From Candidatus Hydrogenedentota bacterium (GTDB lineage Bacteria; Hydrogenedentota; Hydrogenedentia; Hydrogenedentales; SLHB01): DNA of 5,642 nt. Positions 1-5,149 of this stretch are shown piece after piece. The notes below the pieces were generated by a model, which was not told where the DNA came from, did no database searches, and worked only from the letters and a program-made list of their open reading frames with translations. Position 1 is the first letter of the stretch. Every line of letters begins with the position of its first letter. The position numbers were made by a program, and so were the translations under genes. The stretch is taken from the NCBI GenBank assembly GCA_029262095.1, contig JAJDAB010000252.1, positions 1 through 5,642 of the forward strand. Direction: 5' to 3'.

Positions 1-276
1 ATGACGGTCGATCCGGGATATGCCGGTCAGAAACTGATTTCGAGTTCATTTGAACGGGTGCGCATTCTGCGTGAAAACGTTTCGTATCGAGAACGGAAGA
101 TTGATATCGAGGTGGACGGAAACATATCCGCTACCAATGCCGCAATCTTGGCCAACCAAGGCGCGAACCGTTTCGTGCTAGGTACGGCGAGCATTTTCAA
201 CAAACAGTATCCGGAGTTGGAAGCAGCACTTCCTGCGTTTCGGGATGCGGTTCAGGCTGAGCGGGGGGTTGTGTAG
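1..276 (+). CDS. rpe: Ribulose-phosphate 3-epimerase family protein, C-terminal part (cut by window edge)
   Basis: Seen: 91 residues open from the first base to the TAG at 274-276. They start with MTVDPGYAGQ, the conserved beta-strand/loop of the family (usually VNPGFGGQ), continue into IEVDGNIS (residues 36-43), where D39 aligns with the catalytic aspartate of the VDGG motif, and then GTASIF (61-66), which fits the C-terminal phosphate-binding loop. Family knowledge: these TIM-barrel, metal-dependent enzymes interconvert ribulose 5-phosphate and xylulose 5-phosphate in the cytosol, in the pentose phosphate and Calvin pathways, and are about 220 residues long. The ATG at position 1 is therefore almost certainly internal; the metal-binding histidines and first half lie outside the window. 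The VDP and VDGN variants resemble the allulose-6-phosphate 3-epimerase (AlsE) branch, so substrate is less certain than fold. The next gene starts 5 bases after the stop, suggesting an operon. Confidence 0.85.
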   Translation: MTVDPGYAGQKLISSSFERVRILRENVSYRERKIDIEVDGNISATNAAILANQGANRFVLGTASIFNKQYPELEAALPAFRDAVQAERGVV

Positions 277-281
277 CCCCT

Positions 282-863
282 ATGGCGGGGTCTATCGCAG
301 CGCAAAAACGCACGCTGCGTCAGAAGGCAATCGCAACGCGGATCGCCTTGACCGACCGAGATTCGCGGAGCCGCGCGATTGCGGATCGGCTTGAATCGGA
401 GGACCTCTTTCGAAATGCGAGCGCAATTCTCACGTACGTTTCGAAACCGGAGGAGGTGAATACTCGTGGCATCATTGAGCGCGCGTTGGCGTCAGGCCGC
501 GCTGTATTGACCCCGCGTGTCGGGGATAATCAGGCTCTGGAATGGGTTCGGATTGAAGCCGTGAATGCGTTACAAACGGGTTCTTTTGGTGTCATGGAGC
601 CAATTGGACCTGCGACAACACTGGAAATATCGAGCGACGGGGTTGCGTTGATCCCAGGCGTAGCATTCGATCGTGCCGGTTTTCGGCTTGGCTGGGGCAA
701 GGGATTCTTTGATCGCTTTCTCGCGACATTTGCTGGTGCGTCGATCGGACTTGCCTTCGACTGCCAGTTATACGAATCACTACCTCGCGAGCCACATGAT
801 CGCGCGGTAGATTATGTAATCACAGAGACAGAAATCATCTACGCAAATCAAAGATCAGAGTAA
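282..863 (+). CDS. fau: 5-formyltetrahydrofolate cyclo-ligase (MTHFS)
   Basis: This 193-aa protein should convert 5-formyltetrahydrofolate plus ATP to 5,10-methenyltetrahydrofolate, returning the storage folate to the one-carbon pool in the cytosol. Seen: a basic N-terminus (KRTLRQK, 9-15) as in the ATP-binding start of the family; YVSKPEEVNT (52-61); FGVMEP (102-107); the signature LIPGVAFDRAGFRLGWGKG (123-141) followed by FFDRF (142-146), a variant of the usual G-G-G-YYDR phosphate loop; and the closing HDRAVDYVITE (172-182). Length matches the usual 180-200 residues, so the gene looks complete. The ATG at 282 is 5 bases after the epimerase stop and has no good Shine-Dalgarno at normal distance (a G-run near 263-268 is too far), so translation is probably coupled to the upstream gene. 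Its 3' end overlaps malQ, on the other strand, by 9 bases. Confidence 0.93.
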   Translation: MAGSIAAQKRTLRQKAIATRIALTDRDSRSRAIADRLESEDLFRNASAILTYVSKPEEVNTRGIIERALASGRAVLTPRVGDNQALEWVRIEAVNALQTGSFGVMEPIGPATTLEISSDGVALIPGVAFDRAGFRLGWGKGFFDRFLATFAGASIGLAFDCQLYESLPREPHDRAVDYVITETEIIYANQRSE

Positions 864-2384
864 TCGTCCGTAGGTTTCCGAGAGTTCACGCATTCGTTTC
901 GCGGACTTTCCTTTTAACTGATCTTTCGTAAATCGCCAGCGCCAGTTCTGGCCGCCGGATGAGCCTGGGGCATTCATCCGTGCCGCTGATCCCAATCCCA
1001 ACACGTCTTGCAGCGGAAAGATAGCGGTATCGGCCACCGATGCCATTACCGCACGGATGAACGACCAGTGCAGTTTTTCGTCACCGAGGTTTAGGTAGCG
1101 CTTTGCGTAGGCGCGTTGACGCCGTAAGGTTTTGGCGTCGAGCGTTGTGGATTTGTTGTTCGCTTTCCACCAGCCGATGGTTGTGTCGTTGTCGTGGGTG
1201 CCGGTGTAGGCGATGGTGTTATTCGTCCAGGTGTGGGGCAACAAACCTGATGTAGCCGCATCTTCGCCGAAGGCGAACTGCAACACCGCCATGCCGGGCA
1301 TTGCGTGCCGTTCGCGCAGCGCTTCGACCTCCTTCGTGATGACGCCCAAGTTTTCCGCCGCGATTGGCACATCGCCAAGCGCGTTGCCAACGGCGTCGAA
1401 CAGCGCATCACCAGGGCCCTCTATCCATTCGCCGTTGATTGCTGTTTCCGCATTGGCCGGCACCGACCAATACGCCTCGAATCCACGGAAGTGATCGATA
1501 CGGACGATGTCGACGAGATCGAGTGTGGCGCGGATGCGTGCAATCCACCATTCGAATCCGCGCTCCGCCATGCGATCCCAACGATAGAGCGGGTTGCCCC
1601 ATAGTTGTCCGGTATCGCTGAAATAGTCGGGCGGCACGCCAGCAACGGCCGTGGGCATTCCGTCATCGTCTAGTTCGAATAGTGCTTGATTGGCCCAGAC
1701 ATCCGCGCTGTCGTGTGGCGCGTAGATCGGTATGTCGCCCATGACTTGGATTTCATTCTCTTTGCAATACGTGCGTAATGTCGCCCATTGCTTAAAGAAT
1801 TGATACTGACCAAATTTGATTGTTTGAATCGGGAGTGCGAGATGTTCGCCCCAACTTAACAGCGCTTCCGGGGTGCGTTGGCGTAATGCCTGTTCCCAAT
1901 CCGTCCACGGCGCGTATCCACGTACCGACTTGACGGCCATGAATAATGCGTAATCGTGCAGCCACCATCCGTGGTTGACACAAAAAGATTCAAACTCGTG
2001 CCGAGCGCCCGAGTCGGCGTCGCGGAAGAATGCGGCCGCGGCTTGTTCGAGAAGCGCAGTTCGGTAAGGAATTACGGCTCCGAATTCGACCGACGTCTCT
2101 GGAAATTCCGGTGCGCTTTTTAGCTCGGCTTTTGTTAGGAGTCCCTCTTTCGCTAAACGCTCCGGACTAATTAGCAGGGGATTTCCGGCAAACGCGGAGA
2201 AACATTGATACGGCGAATCTCCATAGCCGGTCGGGCCAAGCGGCAACACTTGCCAAAGGCGCTGGCCGGCCGCTTGGAGGTAGTCGACGAACTCGTATGC
2301 CGCTGGCCCGAAATCGCCGATACCGAATTTACCGGGCAACGACGTTGGATGAAGCAAGATCCCGCTGGATCGGGGTAAACGCAT
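855..2384 (-). CDS. malQ: 4-alpha-glucanotransferase (amylomaltase, GH77)
   Basis: This 509-aa cytosolic enzyme transfers maltooligosaccharide segments between alpha-1,4-glucans (maltodextrin/glycogen metabolism). Seen, numbered from the chosen start: the N-terminal GILLHPTSLPGKFGIGDFG (8-26); GYGDSPYQCFSAFAGNP (53-69); MGDIPIYAPHDSADVWAN (215-232); VPPDYFSDTGQLWGNPLY (250-267); VRIDHFRGFEAYW (294-306) with nucleophile D297; AENLG (343-347) with acid/base E344; THDNDTTIGWW (396-406) with D398, the third catalytic carboxylate; and NAPGSSGGQNWRWRF near the end. All three catalytic residues are present at spacing like that of the Thermus enzyme, and length is typical (about 500). An in-frame ATG 9 codons upstream (2411) is rejected because AGGAAGGA lies 7 bases before the ATG at 2384 and the extension is just that ribosome binding region. 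No glycogen gene neighbours are visible. Confidence 0.96.
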   Translation of the reverse strand: MRLPRSSGILLHPTSLPGKFGIGDFGPAAYEFVDYLQAAGQRLWQVLPLGPTGYGDSPYQCFSAFAGNPLLISPERLAKEGLLTKAELKSAPEFPETSVEFGAVIPYRTALLEQAAAAFFRDADSGARHEFESFCVNHGWWLHDYALFMAVKSVRGYAPWTDWEQALRQRTPEALLSWGEHLALPIQTIKFGQYQFFKQWATLRTYCKENEIQVMGDIPIYAPHDSADVWANQALFELDDDGMPTAVAGVPPDYFSDTGQLWGNPLYRWDRMAERGFEWWIARIRATLDLVDIVRIDHFRGFEAYWSVPANAETAINGEWIEGPGDALFDAVGNALGDVPIAAENLGVITKEVEALRERHAMPGMAVLQFAFGEDAATSGLLPHTWTNNTIAYTGTHDNDTTIGWWKANNKSTTLDAKTLRRQRAYAKRYLNLGDEKLHWSFIRAVMASVADTAIFPLQDVLGLGSAARMNAPGSSGGQNWRWRFTKDQLKGKSAKRMRELSETYGRLL

Positions 2385-2391
2385 GGGTGTT

Positions 2392-2399
2392 TCCTTCCT
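2392..2399 (-). promoter_or_regulatory. Ribosome binding site of malQ
   Basis: On the minus strand AGGAAGGA ends 7 bases before the ATG at 2384. It is a strong purine-rich Shine-Dalgarno match and decides the start: the longer reading from 2411 would translate straight through it and add nine residues that precede the conserved GH77 N-terminus. Confidence 0.8.
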
Positions 2400-2453
2400 A
2401 ATTATCTGCACGTGATTTGGCGGGTGGTCACCACATGGTCAGGCGAGACGTTT

Positions 2454-2486
2454 AAGCATGCTTTCCCACGCGGAGCGTGGGAACGA
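2454..2486. repeat. REP-like extragenic palindromic element
   Basis: Seen: AAGCATGCTT (2454-2463, a perfect 10-base palindrome) is directly joined to a hairpin with 9-base perfect arms, TTCCCACGC (2463-2471) and GCGTGGGAA (2475-2483), around a GGA loop, followed by CGAG. From memory, the core CGTTCCCACGC-TCC-GCGTGGGAA is a widespread REP-type intergenic repeat in many environmental bacteria, often mispredicted as short peptides containing PRGAWER; this was not searched here. It lies in the 158-base gap between the tail of the TPR/zinc-ribbon gene and the head of malQ. It has no T-run on either strand, so it is not a typical intrinsic terminator, though the hairpin could act on the end of the upstream mRNA. 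No transposase is in the window. Confidence 0.7.
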
Positions 2487-2542
2487 GATCGAATTCTAAC
2501 GTTTTACTTCGACCAGACTCGAACGTTTGGGTGTGACTTCCT

Positions 2543-3328
2543 TTATAAGCAACCGCCGGGACCGAACATCCAATACAGCACCAGCAACACGGCGAACATG
2601 CCGCCCCATTTCAGCAGCAGGACTTTCCGTCCTTCTTCGTCTGCTTTGGTATATTTGTCGCGTTCGTCGTCGACATAGTGTTGCGCCTTCGTCATCGCCT
2701 CTTCGCCGAGTACCTTTGCACGTTTTGCAGCGTGTTGTACATCATCTCGATCGGCAATGGCCTTCGCTTTGTCTGCTCCCTTTTTGCCGATTTCGACCGC
2801 TTTCGCTTTGGCCTTTTCGAACTCTTCGGCGTCAACCCAGTTCGAGACTTTGTCCAATAGATCTCGTCCGAGCTTGCCTGCTTGATCTTTCGCGTTACGG
2901 GCCATGGCCGTCGCGTCTTCGATCACCTCATCGCGTACGCTATCGGGTGGCTCTTCATCGGGTGCGCCGCAATACGGGCACGTAGAATCGCTGTCGGGGT
3001 ATCGCAAGTCACAGGACCAACAGGACTGATGTGAATCATCTTCGAAATCCGCGGCTTCAATTTCGGATTTCGCATCCGCGTATTTCTTATCGAACTTTTC
3101 GAGCCGGCGCAGGACTACCGTCTGATTCGGATTCGATCCAAGCGACTGCACGTACAGGTAACGTGCGCGGGCCAACTCGCCCTTCTTTTCGTAGACGTAG
3201 CCCATTACGTACAGGGCGGGGCCGTGAATATCGCGTTGTGGCACTAACGGACGTAGCACGTCCAATGCATCGTCAAACGATTTCTGCTTGACGAGATCGG
3301 TCGCTTTCTTTAGGGCTTCTTCGCTCAT
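2543..3328 (-). CDS. Unknown protein: TPR-like, zinc ribbon, charged helices, C-terminal membrane anchor
   Basis: I do not recognise a named family for this 261-aa protein. Seen in order: two TPR-like helix pairs (about 3-70, e.g. ALYVMGYVYEKKGELARARYLYVQ at 38-61 split over two helices); an acidic linker (84-101); a zinc ribbon with C103-x2-C106-x10-C117-x2-C120, ending CPYCG; a long lysine/alanine/acidic helical stretch (130-232), probably amphipathic or coiled-coil; and one hydrophobic segment (about 236-255, LLLKWGGMFAVLLVLYWMF) followed by GPGGCL. There is no signal peptide, so a tail-anchored membrane protein with its bulk in the cytosol is inferred. TPR and zinc ribbon suggest a protein-protein or assembly role, but no function is assigned. 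It begins 31 bases after the sigma-54 regulator stop, so co-transcription is likely. No Shine-Dalgarno is visible before the ATG; TACAAT (plus-strand 3340-3345) could be a weak own -10. Confidence 0.88.
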   Translation of the reverse strand: MSEEALKKATDLVKQKSFDDALDVLRPLVPQRDIHGPALYVMGYVYEKKGELARARYLYVQSLGSNPNQTVVLRRLEKFDKKYADAKSEIEAADFEDDSHQSCWSCDLRYPDSDSTCPYCGAPDEEPPDSVRDEVIEDATAMARNAKDQAGKLGRDLLDKVSNWVDAEEFEKAKAKAVEIGKKGADKAKAIADRDDVQHAAKRAKVLGEEAMTKAQHYVDDERDKYTKADEEGRKVLLLKWGGMFAVLLVLYWMFGPGGCL

Positions 3329-3359
3329 GGTTCAATGTCATTGTATCGGAATTGCGGTG

Positions 3360-4952
3360 TTATCGTCTTGGTATCTCGATATTCATCGCACGGATTCGTG
3401 AAGCGAGCGTGGTCGGCTTAATTCCGAGCAATTCAGCCGCCCCGCCATCACCAGACACTTTCCACCCCGATTGTTCGAGCGCCCGGATGAGATTCGCGGC
3501 CTCGAATGCTTTGACCTCGTCTTGGGTCAATACGTTTACATCGTCCTGAGCGGTTGACGGTATTCGACTCGCTTGCGCTGCTGAACTGGACGGGAGTTCG
3601 AATCGTAGTGTTCCGTTAGTCGATGTGATCACAGCCCGTTCGATTACGTTTTGCAGTTCGCGGACATTGCCCGGCCAATCGTATTGTTGGAGTTCCATCA
3701 CGTGGCGCTGTTTCAATCGTAATGTTGGAACACCTGCTTCGGAGCACTTTCGCTCAAGGAGGTGAGCAGCCAACAAAGGGATGTCCTCGATTCGCTCGCG
3801 TAGTGGCGGCACTTCAATCGGGAATACGCTCAGTCGATAATAGAGATCCCGTCGAAATCGTCCCGCGTCTACTTCGGCGCGGAGGTCGCGATTTGTCGCG
3901 GCGACGACGCGGACATCGACGTTTCGGGTGCGATCATCGCCTAGTCGTTCGAACTGTTGCTCTTGCAGTACGCGCAACAGCTTGCTCTGGAGCTCTATCG
4001 GAATCTCACCTACTTCGTCTAAGAAAATCGTGCCGCCGTCCGCGAGTTGGAACCGACCGACCCGGTCTCGAATCGCGCCGGTGTAAGCACCCTGCACGTG
4101 CCCAAAAAATTCGCTCTCGAATAGCTCTCCCGGGACGGATGCGCAGTTTACCTTCACAAACGCCCGGCTTGAACGTTCGCTATGTTCGTGAATGGCTTGG
4201 GCTATTAGCTCTTTGCCAGTGCCCGATTCGCCTTGGACTAAGACCGACGTGTTCGTCGGGCTGACGAGATCGATTTGTTCAAGAATCGTTCGCAATGCAG
4301 AACTCTCGCCCACGAAGGCTCCGTACCGGTGGGCGCCTTTGACTTCCTCACGCAGGTATTCGTTCTCAAGCTCGAGTTTTGCGGAGAGCTTTGCGATTTC
4401 ATCGAACGCGCGCGCATTCGCGATGGCAGCGGCCGCATGGTCGGCGAATGCCCGAAGTACCGTCATGCTGTCATCCGAAACATGCGCTCTACTGAACACC
4501 GCTAGAACGCCGAGGATCTCGCCCCGCGAGATCAAGGGTTGACCTGCGAAGCAGCGTATCTTTTGGTGGGCTGCCCAACCGGGATTGCGCAGCCACGATG
4601 TGTCGCCTTCGATGTCCGTGAGCAAGACCGGGTCTCCGCTTGCGCCAATCCGACCCACTTTTCGAACGCCAAGCGGAAACCGTCGAAAGTCACCATCGGT
4701 TCTCGTCCAATGATCGATGCGCTTCAGGCAGTGTCCGTCGCTCGCGACCAAGTGCAAACAACGTGTCTGGTCCGGGCACTCCTCACGCATCGGACACGTC
4801 GTACAGATGTCCCCATCGGCGAGTAACCAAATGCGCGCAAGCGCGACATTTGGCTGGTCGGAAAGTCCCGAGGTCACCTGGGTCAGAACGCGATCGAGAG
4901 ATAGTTCGCTCTGAACGGCGAACGCGAGATTTTGGAGTGAAGCGAGATCCAT
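3360..4952 (-). CDS. Sigma-54-dependent activator: GAF sensor, AAA+ domain, Fis-type HTH
   Basis: This 530-aa enhancer-binding protein should use ATP to open sigma-54 RNA polymerase promoters. Seen: an N-terminal GAF domain (about 8-180) carrying a cysteine cluster C50-x2-C53-x5-C59-x5-C65 and C75; a coiled linker (185-206); the AAA+ domain with Walker A GESGTGKE (241-248, K247), the sigma-54 contact loop as GAYTGA (288-293, tyrosine replacing the usual phenylalanine), Walker B GGTIFLDE (306-313), FRRDLYYRL (366-374) with likely arginine fingers R367 and R373, and WPGNVREL (426-433); and a C-terminal Fis-type helix-turn-helix (about 487-526, GGAAELLGIKPTTLASRI). The C-terminus is FhlA-like, so automatic pipelines may name it formate hydrogenlyase activator, but no such genes are nearby. 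No receiver domain, so a small-molecule or redox signal sensed by GAF is likely. It is divergent from a gene with a sigma-54 promoter, its probable target. No Shine-Dalgarno precedes the ATG. Confidence 0.95.
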   Translation of the reverse strand: MDLASLQNLAFAVQSELSLDRVLTQVTSGLSDQPNVALARIWLLADGDICTTCPMREECPDQTRCLHLVASDGHCLKRIDHWTRTDGDFRRFPLGVRKVGRIGASGDPVLLTDIEGDTSWLRNPGWAAHQKIRCFAGQPLISRGEILGVLAVFSRAHVSDDSMTVLRAFADHAAAAIANARAFDEIAKLSAKLELENEYLREEVKGAHRYGAFVGESSALRTILEQIDLVSPTNTSVLVQGESGTGKELIAQAIHEHSERSSRAFVKVNCASVPGELFESEFFGHVQGAYTGAIRDRVGRFQLADGGTIFLDEVGEIPIELQSKLLRVLQEQQFERLGDDRTRNVDVRVVAATNRDLRAEVDAGRFRRDLYYRLSVFPIEVPPLRERIEDIPLLAAHLLERKCSEAGVPTLRLKQRHVMELQQYDWPGNVRELQNVIERAVITSTNGTLRFELPSSSAAQASRIPSTAQDDVNVLTQDEVKAFEAANLIRALEQSGWKVSGDGGAAELLGIKPTTLASRIRAMNIEIPRR

Positions 4953-4960
4953 AAGAACAC

Positions 4961-4966
4961 AGTATA
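4961..4966 (-). promoter_or_regulatory. Possible -10 element of the sigma-54 activator gene
   Basis: On the minus strand TATACT matches the -10 consensus at five of six positions and ends 8 bases before the ATG at 4952. The expected start of transcription would be within about 2-3 bases of the start codon, implying a leaderless or nearly leaderless mRNA, which agrees with the absence of a Shine-Dalgarno. The -35 is weak (TTACCG at 18-base spacing). Repeat 1 of the CGA-N4-TCG cluster falls in the spacer, so binding there would be expected to repress the regulator's own gene. Confidence 0.4.
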
Positions 4967-5021
4967 CACGAAATATCGTAAATACGGTAACGAATTATCG
5001 TTAAACACGAATTTTCGCAAA
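4966..5021. promoter_or_regulatory. Three CGA-N4-TCG inverted repeats, probable enhancer/operator sites
   Basis: Seen: CGAAATATCG (4969-4978), CGAATTATCG (4991-5000) and CGAATTTTCG (5008-5017). All share CGA-N4-TCG and a downstream YWAA, and sites 1 and 3 also share the flank ACA. Site 2 is the best palindrome, TAACGA/TCGTTA around ATTA (4988-5003). Centres are 22 and 17 bases apart. They lie about 140, 118 and 101 bases upstream of the predicted sigma-54 transcription start, the usual place for enhancer-binding protein sites, and against the regulator's own promoter. Inference: binding sites of the adjacent Fis-type HTH protein. No similar site was noticed elsewhere in the window's gaps, apart from a degenerate ACGAAT at 5071-5076. 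Confidence 0.65.
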
Positions 5022-5087
5022 TTGGCGCAACCCAGTGCACCCTTGTTAAGCCATTTTATGGAAATAACTTACGAATATTAATCTTCT

Positions 5088-5103
5088 TGGCCGTCGAATT
5101 GCA
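5088..5103 (+). promoter_or_regulatory. Sigma-54 (-24/-12) promoter of the AhpD-like gene
   Basis: TGGCCGTCGAATTGCA has the invariant GG (5089-5090) and GC (5101-5102) separated by exactly 10 bases, with TGGC and TTGCA matching the consensus and only the middle of the -24 box diverging. Transcription would start near 5114, giving a leader of about 36 bases with the Shine-Dalgarno at 5137-5142. The divergent neighbour encodes a sigma-54 activator, which strongly supports the call. The interval to the enhancer repeats (5022-5087) is AT-rich and could bend; no clear IHF site was seen. Confidence 0.7.
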
Positions 5104-5136
5104 TTACATCTTGCATAACCCACTGGGCATGACAAG

Positions 5137-5142
5137 AAGGAG
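5137..5142 (+). promoter_or_regulatory. Ribosome binding site of the AhpD-like gene
   Basis: AAGGAG lies 7 bases before the ATG at 5150 but only 1 base before an in-frame ATG at 5144. Normal spacing selects 5150 as the start, giving a protein that begins MPRLNMLD. Confidence 0.8.
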
Positions 5143-5149
5143 AATGAAA

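Noticed and set aside
2401..2406. GATAAT as a -10 for malQ on the minus strand
   Set aside because: A start of transcription about 7 bases downstream would fall inside the malQ ribosome binding site; the -35 match (GTGACC at 19 bases) is also poor.
2385..2411. Longer malQ N-terminus from the ATG at 2411
   Set aside because: The extra nine codons consist of the Shine-Dalgarno region of the 2384 start.
2412..2985. Plus-strand open frames over the malQ upstream gap and the TPR/zinc-ribbon gene
   Set aside because: One translates the REP-like palindrome into a PRGAWER-type peptide, a common mispredicted ORF, and the others are antisense to a gene with clear domain structure.
3722..4264. Long plus-strand open frame (180 codons) opposite the sigma-54 activator
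   Set aside because: Lies wholly antisense to the AAA+ domain with its conserved motifs; the translation is arginine-rich with no recognisable domain.
4966..5021. Repeat cluster as a CRISPR array
   Set aside because: Repeats are about 14 bases, palindromic, imperfect and unevenly spaced by 22 and 17; they fit transcription factor sites.
5023..5038. Second possible -24/-12 element (TGGC ... GTGC)
   Set aside because: GG and GC are separated by 11 bases rather than 10, and the distance to the gene is less suitable than for the element at 5088-5103.
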